The notes under the pieces: generated by a model | The model's input: only the letters and a program-made list of their open reading frames with translations | Told to the model about the DNA's origin: nothing | Databases searched by the model: none | Translations under genes and position numbers: made by a program | DNA from: Chitinophagaceae bacterium | Lineage (GTDB): Bacteria; Bacteroidota; Bacteroidia; Chitinophagales; REEL01 | Assembly (NCBI GenBank): GCA_007695095.1 | Contig: REEL01000118.1 | Coordinates: 1-64,000 of the forward strand | DNA: 64,000 nucleotides | Direction: 5' to 3' | In this document: positions 7,560 through 15,601 of the stretch, piece by piece | Position numbering within the stretch: position 1 is the first letter of the stretch | Layout of the letters: each line of letters starts with the position of its first letter

Positions 7560-9539
7560 ATGATAAAGCTTTCCGTAATTATTGTTAACTACAATGTTAA
7601 ATACTTCCTGGAGCAGTTGCTGCACTCTTTGGAGCGGGCTTGTAATGATATTAGTAGTGAAATATTTGTAGTTGACAATGCCTCTTCTGATGAATCGGTT
7701 AAAATGCTGAAATCAAAATTTCCGGATGTTATTTGTATTGAAAATAAAGAAAATCTTGGGTTTTCAAAAGCGAATAATCAGGCGATTCGACTGGCAAAAG
7801 GAGAATATGTATTGCTTTTAAATCCTGATACGGTTGTGTCTGAAGATACCTTCAAAAAAAGCATCGCTTTCATGGATGACCATCCGGATGCCGGTTGTCT
7901 GGGAGTCAAAATGTTGGACGGAAAAGGACGTTACCTGCCGGAATCAAAAAGAGGTTTACCCACTCCATGGGTTTCTTTTTGTAAGCTCTCCGGATTGACG
8001 ACCCTCTTTCCCAAAAGTAAACTTTTTGCAAAATATTATCTGGGACATCTGGATGAAAATAAAAACCATGAAATTGAAGTCCTTGCCGGAGCTTATATGT
8101 TTATGAGAAAAACAGCCTTAGACAAAACAGGCCTGCTGGACGAAGATTTTTTTATGTACGGAGAAGATATTGACTTATCTTATCGCTTTTTGAAAGCAGG
8201 CTTTAAAAACTTCTATTTGGCTGAAACTTCGATTATTCATTATAAAGGAGAAAGCACTAAGAGGGGCAGCCTCAACTATGTAAAAGTCTTTTACCAGGCG
8301 ATGGATATTTATGCAAAAAAACATTTTACCGTTGCCGGAGCCCGTTTCTATCATGCTATTATACGCATTGCCATCTATTTTAAAGCTTTTTTTGAATTAT
8401 CTAAAAGGATAGCCGGAGGCATTTTTCTCCCTCTTTTTGATGCCCTTCTCATATTTTTCGGAATGTTTTTTCTGATAGACTTTTGGTCTAAAAACGTTAA
8501 AGAAGCAGAAGCATACTATCCAAACCTTTATCTGGAAGCTATAATACCGGCTTATATTTTAGTTTGGGTATTATCAATATTCTTTTCCGGGGGATATGAC
8601 AAACCTTTAAAAATATACAAACTCGTCAGAGGAGGAATTATCGGCACCATTATTATTTCAAGCATTTATGCCTTTTTAGACGAATCGCTTCGCTACTCCA
8701 GAGCTCTGATAATTTTAGGCGGCGTATGGACAATTGCGGTTACCGTTTTTTCCCGTATATTTTTTAAAATCATTAGCCATAAGCGCCTGAAAATTGATTT
8801 CAATAATCAGAAAAAAATACTGATAGCCGGAAATTTAAATGAAGGGAAAAGAGTCCTTTCTTTACTTAGTCAGTTTGGTGTGGAAAAGAATTTTTCCGGT
8901 TTTGTAGTACCGGATGAAAACTTAAAAAATGGTGATAATGAGCAAATTGTCGGCTCCTATTCTCAATTAGAAAGCATCAGCGGACTTTTAAATATTGAGG
9001 AAATTATCTTTTGTTCTGCCGATATGCCTTATAACCACATAATTTCCTGGATGGAAAGCATGGGTCAGGAAGTTGACTTTAAAATCGTAAGCCCCGGAAA
9101 TCAGAGTATCGTTGGCAGCAATTCAAAAAATGCCGCCGGAGACCTTTACGCTGTAGATATTAATCTTTCAATTACCCAACCCTCTCAAAAGAGAAACAAA
9201 CGATTGATGGACACTTTTCTGGCCTTGTTTTTATTGGTTTTTTCACCGATAGTTCTGTTATTCCTTAAAGAAAAGTCAGCTCTTTGGAAAAATCTATTTT
9301 TAATCATCGGCGGTAAACTTTCTTTTGTAGGATATATAAAAGAAACAGATTCTACGACAAGCAATTTACCCAATATTAAGTCCGGCGTGTTATCTCCTGC
9401 TGATACTTATCAGGCGCTCAATTTAGATAAGGTCAATATTAAAAGACTCAATCTGCTATATGCAAGAGATTATAAAGTTTATAATGATATAGAAATTATT
9501 AGAAAAGGATTTTCAAAAATAGGAAGGAAAACAGCTTAG
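7560..9539 (+). CDS. GT2 glycosyltransferase fused to a degenerate polyprenyl-phosphate sugar transferase tail
   Basis: This is a 659-residue protein. Residues 3-250 are a GT-A glycosyltransferase of family 2, with SVIIVNYN, VVDNASSD, LLNPDT (the metal-binding Asp) and FFMYGEDIDLSYR. About four membrane helices follow (285-405), then a Rossmann-like segment (ILIAGNLNEGKRVLSLL, about 420-515). The end resembles polyisoprenyl-phosphate hexose-1-phosphate transferases: KRLMDTFLAL...SPI and later GGKLSFVGYIK and LYARDYKVYNDIEII. The catalytic core normally between these parts is missing. It probably acts in cell-surface polysaccharide assembly at the inner membrane. Whether the tail is structural or regulatory is unknown. 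Confidence 0.8.
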   Translation: MIKLSVIIVNYNVKYFLEQLLHSLERACNDISSEIFVVDNASSDESVKMLKSKFPDVICIENKENLGFSKANNQAIRLAKGEYVLLLNPDTVVSEDTFKKSIAFMDDHPDAGCLGVKMLDGKGRYLPESKRGLPTPWVSFCKLSGLTTLFPKSKLFAKYYLGHLDENKNHEIEVLAGAYMFMRKTALDKTGLLDEDFFMYGEDIDLSYRFLKAGFKNFYLAETSIIHYKGESTKRGSLNYVKVFYQAMDIYAKKHFTVAGARFYHAIIRIAIYFKAFFELSKRIAGGIFLPLFDALLIFFGMFFLIDFWSKNVKEAEAYYPNLYLEAIIPAYILVWVLSIFFSGGYDKPLKIYKLVRGGIIGTIIISSIYAFLDESLRYSRALIILGGVWTIAVTVFSRIFFKIISHKRLKIDFNNQKKILIAGNLNEGKRVLSLLSQFGVEKNFSGFVVPDENLKNGDNEQIVGSYSQLESISGLLNIEEIIFCSADMPYNHIISWMESMGQEVDFKIVSPGNQSIVGSNSKNAAGDLYAVDINLSITQPSQKRNKRLMDTFLALFLLVFSPIVLLFLKEKSALWKNLFLIIGGKLSFVGYIKETDSTTSNLPNIKSGVLSPADTYQALNLDKVNIKRLNLLYARDYKVYNDIEIIRKGFSKIGRKTA

Positions 9540-9542
9540 TAA

Positions 9543-10166
9543 ATGATAAAAAATATAATATTTGACTATGGTGAAGTCATAGTAAATGTAGACCCCGATA
9601 AAACAATCAAAGCACTTGAAGCCTTAGCTGATAAAGAGACCCTCACTCAGGGAGTTAGCTTAAACCAAACCTTTTTTCATGAATTTGAAAGAGGGCAGAT
9701 TACAGCAGCAGATTTTCGAAGTAACTTAAAAGCCTTATTAAACTGCAAATCTACAGACGAGGAGTTAGATGATGCCTGGAATGCCATGCTGGAAGATTTG
9801 CCCGAAGAAAACCTTCAAATGCTCACTGATGTTAAAACAAAATACAGAAGCTTTCTTTTAAGCAATACCAATGAATTGCACCTGGCTTCTTTGGAAAAGT
9901 ATTTACTAAAAACGTATAACTTCCCTGACTTAGCCGGTTTTTTAGAAAAAGAATATTACTCTCATTTAATTGGAATGAGAAAGCCTGATATGGAAATTTT
10001 TAACTTTGTGCTTACTGAAAATAAACTATCCGCTGCCGAAACTCTTTTTTTGGATGATAACCCTGCCAATATTGAGGCTGCTAAAAAGCTTGGTATACAT
10101 ACCGAACAGGTAAGCAAAAGCAGGCCTGCCATTTTAATATTGAAAGAAATGAATTTAATTTCTTAG
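9543..10166 (+). CDS. HAD-family hydrolase (HAD-IA, YihX-like)
   Basis: This 207-residue cytosolic protein begins IKNIIFDYGEVIVNVDP, the HAD motif I form seen in YihX-type sugar phosphatases (nucleophile Asp in FDYG). Motif II SNTNE is near 108-112, a Lys lies in the RKPDMEIF segment at about 147-153, and the acidic motif IV FLDDNPANIEAA is near 167-178. These residues support phosphoryl transfer through an aspartyl phosphate. The substrate cannot be told. It starts 3 nt after the glycosyltransferase stop, so the two are very likely co-transcribed. Confidence 0.85.
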   Translation: MIKNIIFDYGEVIVNVDPDKTIKALEALADKETLTQGVSLNQTFFHEFERGQITAADFRSNLKALLNCKSTDEELDDAWNAMLEDLPEENLQMLTDVKTKYRSFLLSNTNELHLASLEKYLLKTYNFPDLAGFLEKEYYSHLIGMRKPDMEIFNFVLTENKLSAAETLFLDDNPANIEAAKKLGIHTEQVSKSRPAILILKEMNLIS

Positions 10167-10193
10167 CCGGGTGGTTTTATAAAAAGCAAAATC

Positions 10194-10718
10194 ATGAATA
10201 AAAAAACACAAAATATCATACTCATCTTGGCATCTGTTGTTTTTCTGATTTATGCCATAGGTTTCGTAATTAGCCCTACCACAGAGGTTGAAATTTCCGG
10301 AGAAGTAGATGCCGGTCACTCTGAAGTTTACGATTTGATTTCTAACCCTTCAACATGGCCAAAATGGAGCCCTATAACTCCTTCTGCCACTTCATTTCGA
10401 ATGAGAAAAGAAGGTCCGGATCAAGGAGTTGGTGCCAAAATAGTCTACTTATATGATCAAAAAGAAGCACTGACAATATCTATTACCGAAACCAGGCAGG
10501 GTTTAATGGTCCGGTATGATATTTCATCTGTTCAGGCTCCTCAGATTTCTACCGGTGAAATTGCACTGGAACCGGTTTCCGGAAAAACCCGAATCGTATG
10601 GACACACGAATCAAACTGGGGTAAAAACCCAATCATGAAACTCATGGGAAAAGTGATGGTGTCTAAACAAAGAAATGACATGCTTAAAAGCCTGGAAAAT
10701 ATGCAAAACGATTTATAA
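10194..10718 (+). CDS. SRPBCC (START-like) protein with N-terminal membrane anchor
   Basis: This 174-residue protein has one N-terminal hydrophobic helix (about 7-25) followed by a START/polyketide-cyclase-like domain with the usual ...AGHSEVYDLISNPSTWPKWSP opening and an ISTGEIALEPVSGKTRIVWTHE central strand pair. Proteins of this superfamily bind lipids or other hydrophobic ligands in a helix-grip pocket. No enzyme activity can be assigned. It follows the HAD gene by 27 nt. Confidence 0.75.
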   Translation: MNKKTQNIILILASVVFLIYAIGFVISPTTEVEISGEVDAGHSEVYDLISNPSTWPKWSPITPSATSFRMRKEGPDQGVGAKIVYLYDQKEALTISITETRQGLMVRYDISSVQAPQISTGEIALEPVSGKTRIVWTHESNWGKNPIMKLMGKVMVSKQRNDMLKSLENMQNDL

Positions 10719-10764
10719 GAGATATTAAAACCACCTGAAGCTCGCCCGAAGATTACATTTATTA

Positions 10765-10796
10765 TTTGAAAATTGCATAAAACAGACTTAACTTTA
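10765..10796 (+). promoter_or_regulatory. Candidate Bacteroidota promoter for the GGGP synthase-rsgA operon
   Basis: TTTG at 10765-10768 and TAACTTTA at 10789-10796 are separated by 20 nt. They match the -33 TTG and -7 TAnnTTTG elements of bacteroidete sigma-A promoters. Transcription would begin about 75 nt before the ATG at 10876. A 16-bp palindrome (10858-10873) sits immediately upstream of the start codon and could affect translation. Confidence 0.5.
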
Positions 10797-10875
10797 CATT
10801 AATTGACAGTGAGTTATCAGGCAAATAATAGCGGTTTTTAAATTAACACTTACTGTTAAAAACAATTGTTTTTTT

Positions 10876-11667
10876 ATGAACAAAACTGTTATGAAAGAAA
10901 ATTTCAAGCTGAAAAATTTTATAAGCAAAAACACACAGAAGCCATTATTGGCTATGCTCATAGACCCTGATAAAGCCTCGCAAAAACACCTCAAACAACT
11001 TGCAGGAAAAATACATGATTTTACTCCTGATATTTTTTTAGTTGGTGGCAGTGTGATGGAGCAATCTCTGTTTGACGAGACAGTTGAAGACTTAAAAAGC
11101 TTGTTTCCCCAAATACCCTTGATTTTATTTCCCGGAAGCCACTATCAGGTTTCTTCAAAAGCTGATGGAATATTAATGCTATCCTTAGTCTCCGGCAGAA
11201 ATTCTGACTATCTAATCGGTCAACAGGTCTTGGCTGCTCCAAAAATTAAAGCCTCCGGCATGGAAGTTTTGCCAACAGCTTATATGCTGATTGACGGTGG
11301 CTCCTTAAGCTCTGCAAATTATATTACCCAAAGTTTGCCCATTCCTGCTGACAAACCCGGAATTGCTGCGGTAACAGCTTTAGCTGCCAAGCAGATGGGA
11401 ATGCAATTTATTTATTTGGATGCCGGCAGCGGAGCACAAAATTCAGTAAGCCCTCAAATGGTAGAAGCTGTAAAAAAAGAAACTGATTTACCGGTTTTTG
11501 TAGGTGGGGGAATCAGAAACATTCATCAAATGAAATCTTTAGTTTCTTCCGGCGCAGATGTTATTGTTATTGGAACTTTGTTTGAAGAAAAGCTTGATGA
11601 AATAAAATCAATGAAAGAATATATACAGAATTTAATCATTTCCGGAAGCCTAAAATCTAAGATTTGA
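10876..11667 (+). CDS. Geranylgeranylglyceryl/heptaprenylglyceryl phosphate synthase (GGGPS/PcrB family)
   Basis: This 263-residue TIM-barrel prenyltransferase joins a polyprenyl diphosphate to glycerol-1-phosphate by an ether bond. Seen motifs are LLAMLIDPDKAS, DIFLVGGSVM, LFPGSHYQVS, IYLDAGSGA, VFVGGGIRN and ADVIVIGT, which form the phosphate- and magnesium-binding sites of the family. The form is that of the bacteroidete group of GGGPS enzymes, related to archaeal ones, for which ether-lipid products in bacteria are poorly understood. It overlaps rsgA by 4 nt. An alternative start is the Met at 10891. Confidence 0.9.
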   Translation: MNKTVMKENFKLKNFISKNTQKPLLAMLIDPDKASQKHLKQLAGKIHDFTPDIFLVGGSVMEQSLFDETVEDLKSLFPQIPLILFPGSHYQVSSKADGILMLSLVSGRNSDYLIGQQVLAAPKIKASGMEVLPTAYMLIDGGSLSSANYITQSLPIPADKPGIAAVTALAAKQMGMQFIYLDAGSGAQNSVSPQMVEAVKKETDLPVFVGGGIRNIHQMKSLVSSGADVIVIGTLFEEKLDEIKSMKEYIQNLIISGSLKSKI

Positions 11668-12587
11668 AAGCTTTAGTTATACGATCTACAGGCAGCTGGT
11701 ACACAGTTATTAGTCATGACAACCAAAAAATTGAATGTAGACTGAAAGGAAAACTGAGATTAAAAGGCTACCATTCTACAAATCCGGTTGTAGTAGGGGA
11801 TATGGTAACTCTTGAAAAAAGCGAATCGGCAGATTATGTAATTAAAGAGGTTTACGACAGGAAAAATCAAATGGTCCGTTTGTCACCGCGTCATAAACAT
11901 ATGAAACATGTCATTGCTGCTAATATTGACATGGCTATTCTACTCGTAACTATCAGCAAGCCAAGAACATCAACCGGTTTTATTGACAGATATCTCGTTG
12001 TAGCGGAAGAATTTTCAGTTCCCGTTACTATTGTCTTTAATAAAATAGATTTATTGAAAGAAAAAGAACATAAAAAGTTAGACGAAATCATTGAAAGATA
12101 TTCAAATTGCGGATATCCTTGCCTGAAAACCTCAGCCGCAAAAAATACCGGCATCGATGAAGTGAAAAAAATCATCAAAGGGAAAATTTGCCTGATTAGC
12201 GGATATTCCGGTGTTGGAAAATCAACTATTATAAATGCTATCTATCCCGAACTCAACATAAAAACGGCTGAAATTTCCAAACAAACCGGAAAGGGAAAAC
12301 ATACAACTACTTATGCTGAAATGCATCAAATGCCTTTTGGCGGATACCTGATAGACACTCCGGGTACTAAAGAATTTGCTTTGCCGGAAATTGATCCGCG
12401 AACTCTGAGTCATCATTTTCCCGAAATGGTGCCCTACCTGCAATATTGTAAATTTAACAATTGTAATCATGTTAACGAACCCGATTGCGCAGTAAAAGAT
12501 GCCGTATCAGACGGGCAAATAGATTTCAACAGATATGAAAGCTACCTAAGCATGTTAAGCGAATTACAACTAAAAAACTTGTATTAA
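11664..12587 (+). CDS. rsgA: Ribosome small-subunit-dependent GTPase A (RsgA)
   Basis: This 307-residue circularly permuted GTPase acts late in 30S subunit maturation. An OB-fold opens the protein. NKID (G4) at about 126-129 comes before the P-loop GYSGVGKST (about 180-188), then DTPGTKEF (G3), the permuted order that defines the family. The C-terminal zinc knuckle has the Cys/His pattern YCKFNNCNH...DC. The start is a TTG whose last bases lie in the upstream TGA stop (TTGA overlap), suggesting translational coupling to the GGGP synthase gene. Confidence 0.96.
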   Translation: MKALVIRSTGSWYTVISHDNQKIECRLKGKLRLKGYHSTNPVVVGDMVTLEKSESADYVIKEVYDRKNQMVRLSPRHKHMKHVIAANIDMAILLVTISKPRTSTGFIDRYLVVAEEFSVPVTIVFNKIDLLKEKEHKKLDEIIERYSNCGYPCLKTSAAKNTGIDEVKKIIKGKICLISGYSGVGKSTIINAIYPELNIKTAEISKQTGKGKHTTTYAEMHQMPFGGYLIDTPGTKEFALPEIDPRTLSHHFPEMVPYLQYCKFNNCNHVNEPDCAVKDAVSDGQIDFNRYESYLSMLSELQLKNLY

Positions 12588-12589
12588 TT

Positions 12590-13042
12590 ATGCGCGTTAT
12601 TCTTCAAAGAGTACAAAAAGCAGCTGTGATTATAAACAAACAGGAGAAAAGAAAAATCAGTAACGGACTTGTGGTCCTGCTGGGAATAGAAGAAGCTGAC
12701 GGGGAAGAAGATATAGACTGGCTGTGTAAAAAGATAGTGAACATGAGAATTTTTGAAGATACTGAAGAAAAAATGAATCTTTCATTAAATGATTGCAATG
12801 GCGATTTATTGTTAGTGAGTCAATTCACCCTTCACGCACTTACAAAAAAAGGGAACCGACCTTCTTTTATAAAATCGGCGAAACCGGAAATTTCCATCCC
12901 GCTCTACGAGTCTTTTTGTAAAAAAATAAAACCTTTGGTAAACGGACATTTTGAAACAGGAGAATTTGGTGCCTATATGGAAGTAAAATTAATTAACGAT
13001 GGCCCGGTAACCATCTTTATGGATAGCAAAAATAAAATCTGA
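12590..13042 (+). CDS. dtd: D-aminoacyl-tRNA deacylase
   Basis: This 150-residue homodimeric enzyme hydrolyses D-amino acids (and glycine) wrongly attached to tRNA. It carries both family motifs: SQFTLHA near 79-85 and the cross-subunit NDGPVTI near 137-143 (the Gly-cisPro pair). It starts MRVILQRV as most family members do. It lies 2 nt after rsgA and overlaps the next gene by one base (TGATG), so it belongs to a tightly packed operon. Confidence 0.96.
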   Translation: MRVILQRVQKAAVIINKQEKRKISNGLVVLLGIEEADGEEDIDWLCKKIVNMRIFEDTEEKMNLSLNDCNGDLLLVSQFTLHALTKKGNRPSFIKSAKPEISIPLYESFCKKIKPLVNGHFETGEFGAYMEVKLINDGPVTIFMDSKNKI

Positions 13043-13368
13043 TGGAATTAAAACAAGCACAGGAAACAGTTGACAACTGGATAAAAAAATATGGCGTTCG
13101 CTATTTTAATGAATTGACAAATATGGCTATTTTATCAGAAGAAGTAGGAGAGCTTGCCAGAATAATAGCCAGAAAATACGGAGAACAATCCTTTAAAAAA
13201 GGGGAAGAAACCGAAAGCATAGATGATGAATTGGCGGATGTTCTTTTTGTTGTAATCTGCCTGGCCAATCAAACAGGAGTTGACTTATCGGCAGCCTTAA
13301 AGAAAAATTTAGAGAAAAAAACAAACAGAGATCAAAACAGACATTCCGAAAATCCTAAACTCAAATAA
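13042..13368 (+). CDS. MazG-like nucleotide pyrophosphohydrolase
   Basis: This 108-residue all-alpha protein has the metal-binding acidic pattern LSEEVGELARIIARK (about 29-43) and DDELADVLFVVICLA (about 62-76), typical of the MazG/all-alpha NTP pyrophosphatase superfamily. These enzymes cleave nucleoside triphosphates to monophosphates, often removing non-standard nucleotides. Its start overlaps the dtd stop by one base and the O-methyltransferase follows after 2 nt. The exact substrate is unknown. Confidence 0.88.
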   Translation: MELKQAQETVDNWIKKYGVRYFNELTNMAILSEEVGELARIIARKYGEQSFKKGEETESIDDELADVLFVVICLANQTGVDLSAALKKNLEKKTNRDQNRHSENPKLK

Positions 13369-13370
13369 CT

Positions 13371-14009
13371 ATGGACTACTTAAATAAAAACTTTCAGGAA
13401 TATGCAGAAAATTATTCCACGGATGAAGACGAACTTTTAAAGAAAATTAATCGGGAAACACATCTGAAAGTTCCTATGCCGAGAATGCTTTCCGGACATT
13501 TGCAGGGTATATTTTTAAAAATGTTCAGCACAGCATTACAACCCAAATGCATACTTGAGATTGGCACCTACACCGGATATTCAGGCATTTGCCTTGCCAA
13601 AGGACTTAGTGAAAATGGCCGGTTAATTACCATAGATATAAATGATGAGCTGGAAAATATGGTAAGAGGCTATTTCAAAGAATCCGGTCTTGAAAGAAAA
13701 ATTGACTATAAGCTGGGAAATGCACTTGATATAATCCCGGAATTGGATATCCAACCGGATCTGGTTTTTATTGATGCAGACAAAAAAAACTATCTGAATT
13801 ACTATAAAATGATTATTGATAAACTCAGACCGGGCGGCTTTATTTTAGTTGACAATGTTTGGTGGAGCGGGAAAGTGCTAAATGAGAAAAAAGATAAAGA
13901 CACTACTGCCATACATGAATTTAATGAGTTTGTACATCACGATAAACGAGTTGAAAACTTTTTACTGCCAATCAGAGACGGTATCATGATTTTAAGAAAA
14001 CTTGCTTAG
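13371..14009 (+). CDS. Class I SAM-dependent O-methyltransferase (COMT-like, family 3)
   Basis: This 212-residue protein contains the SAM-binding motif ILEIGTYTGYSGICLA (about 61-76), an acidic ribose-binding strand LITIDINDE, and the metal-site region VFIDADKKNYLNYY followed by FILVDNVWWSGKV. This matches the cation-dependent catechol/caffeoyl-CoA O-methyltransferase family common in bacteria. The acceptor is unknown. It is the last gene of the run starting at the GGGP synthase. Confidence 0.9.
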   Translation: MDYLNKNFQEYAENYSTDEDELLKKINRETHLKVPMPRMLSGHLQGIFLKMFSTALQPKCILEIGTYTGYSGICLAKGLSENGRLITIDINDELENMVRGYFKESGLERKIDYKLGNALDIIPELDIQPDLVFIDADKKNYLNYYKMIIDKLRPGGFILVDNVWWSGKVLNEKKDKDTTAIHEFNEFVHHDKRVENFLLPIRDGIMILRKLA

Positions 14010-14053
14010 CTATTTTTATTCAAAAACGGTTTTTCTATTAATTTTTTCATTTA

Positions 14054-14085
14054 TTGTTTTTTCAATTATTATAGTTTTAAATTTG
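14054..14085 (+). promoter_or_regulatory. Candidate Bacteroidota promoter for the tolC-like gene
   Basis: TTG at 14054-14056 and TAAATTTG at 14078-14085 are separated by 21 nt, matching bacteroidete -33 and -7 elements. The start codon at 14112 lies 27 nt after the -7 box. Confidence 0.5.
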
Positions 14086-14111
14086 TAGCGTTTAAACTTT
14101 TTCTTTGAAAT

Positions 14112-15596
14112 TTGTTTTTACGTGTATCTAAATTATACAAACTGACGACTTTGCTAAAACACTTATATACTTTTACTTTAAGCTTGTTACTCATTTTACC
14201 GGCGCAATTTGCCAATGCTGAGGATAGTGCTGAGTTATGGGACTTGCAAATGTGTATTGACTATGCCCTGGAAAACAGTGTACAGCTGAAACAACAGGAA
14301 ATCAATTTGCAGTTGCAGGAAGCTGTATTAAGCCAAACTTATGCCGATATATTTCCTTCAATAAATGCAGATTTAAATTCCAGTTTAAACTATGGGCGTA
14401 ATGTAGATCCAACGACATATGAGTTTCGCACCCAAACTATCACGTTGGGCTCTGCGACTTTAAGTTCAAATTTAACCTTATTTAACGGCTTTAGAAAGTG
14501 GAATACCATTCGCCAAAACCGACTAAATCTTTCTTCTGCTGAAGCTGATTTGGCCCAATCTGCTAATGATGTTGCCCTGAATATTTCTTCTGCATATTTA
14601 CAGATTCTGCTAAGTGAATCTCAGGCAAGACTTGCTCAGGAACAACTGGAGGTAATAAGTCAGCAGGTTGAACAAACCCGGAGAATGGTAGAAAGTGGAG
14701 CTCTGGCAGACAATGCTTTAATGGAAATTCAAGCTCAGCAGGCACGGGATGAATTAAACAGTATAGTAGCTGAAAATAATCTGGAGCTGGCCTATCTGAA
14801 TTTGAAAATTTTAATGCAGGCTGATCCGGATAAAGACATCAGGATTTTTCGTCCGGAGCTGGATGTCCCGGACATAAGTGAGATTGAACAAAGAAACCCT
14901 CAGGCAATTTATGCAACAGCACTTCAGCTGCAACCTAAGATTCAAAGTGCTGCATATAAAATCCAAAGTGCAGAAAAAGGCATACAAGTTGCCCGCTCCG
15001 GTAGATACCCCTCTTTAAACTTTTTTGCTGCATTCAGAACAAACTACTCAGATGGAAGAGAGCAATTTACAGACTTTGTCCCTACCGGTGGTATTGATAC
15101 GCTCGGATTTTTATCTTCAGACCTGACTCCAGTCGTAAGGCCGGAAATCGATATCATTTCCGAAAAAATACCTTTTGGCGAACAATTAGATGAAAATTTC
15201 AATTATGCCATAGGCCTCAATTTGACAGTGCCTATATTTAATGGCTGGCAAGTGAAAACAAATATACAAAGAGCAACTTTGGAACACCAATCAGCTCTTT
15301 TGGGCGATACACAGGTCAGAAATCAGTTGAGAAATGACATACAACAAGCCTATGTCTCTGCCAGAGCTGCAGGACTCAGATACCGCTCTTCGGAGGCAAA
15401 CCTTTCAGCTGCTCAAAACGCTTATCGAAACGCAGAACAAAGATTTAACCTTGGGATGTTAAACGCTGTTGATTTTAATACCTCCCGAAACAATCTTCAA
15501 ATAGCAGAAACAGAGCTCCTGAATGCAAAGTTTGAATATATTTTTCAATTGAAGATACTTGACTTTTATGAAGGAAAGCCTTTAGAATTAAATTAA
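14112..15596 (+). CDS. TolC-family outer-membrane efflux protein
   Basis: This 494-residue protein has an N-terminal signal peptide (hydrophobic stretch about 21-36, cleaved near ANA-EDS). It shows two repeats of the outer-membrane efflux protein domain with the usual MCIDYALENSVQLKQQEI start, long alanine/glutamine-rich helices, and an LTLFNGFRKW / LTVPIFNGWQVKT barrel signature in each half. It would form the trimeric outer-membrane channel of a tripartite exporter. The adaptor gene follows after 5 nt, but no inner-membrane pump gene is adjacent. Confidence 0.92.
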   Translation: MFLRVSKLYKLTTLLKHLYTFTLSLLLILPAQFANAEDSAELWDLQMCIDYALENSVQLKQQEINLQLQEAVLSQTYADIFPSINADLNSSLNYGRNVDPTTYEFRTQTITLGSATLSSNLTLFNGFRKWNTIRQNRLNLSSAEADLAQSANDVALNISSAYLQILLSESQARLAQEQLEVISQQVEQTRRMVESGALADNALMEIQAQQARDELNSIVAENNLELAYLNLKILMQADPDKDIRIFRPELDVPDISEIEQRNPQAIYATALQLQPKIQSAAYKIQSAEKGIQVARSGRYPSLNFFAAFRTNYSDGREQFTDFVPTGGIDTLGFLSSDLTPVVRPEIDIISEKIPFGEQLDENFNYAIGLNLTVPIFNGWQVKTNIQRATLEHQSALLGDTQVRNQLRNDIQQAYVSARAAGLRYRSSEANLSAAQNAYRNAEQRFNLGMLNAVDFNTSRNNLQIAETELLNAKFEYIFQLKILDFYEGKPLELN

Positions 15597-15601
15597 TAAT
15601 T

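Noticed and set aside
10858-10873. 16-bp AT-rich palindrome before the GGGP synthase gene as an operator
   Set aside because: The sequence is simple (AAAAACAATTGTTTTT) and can arise by chance in AT-rich DNA. It is mentioned only as a possible translational effect.
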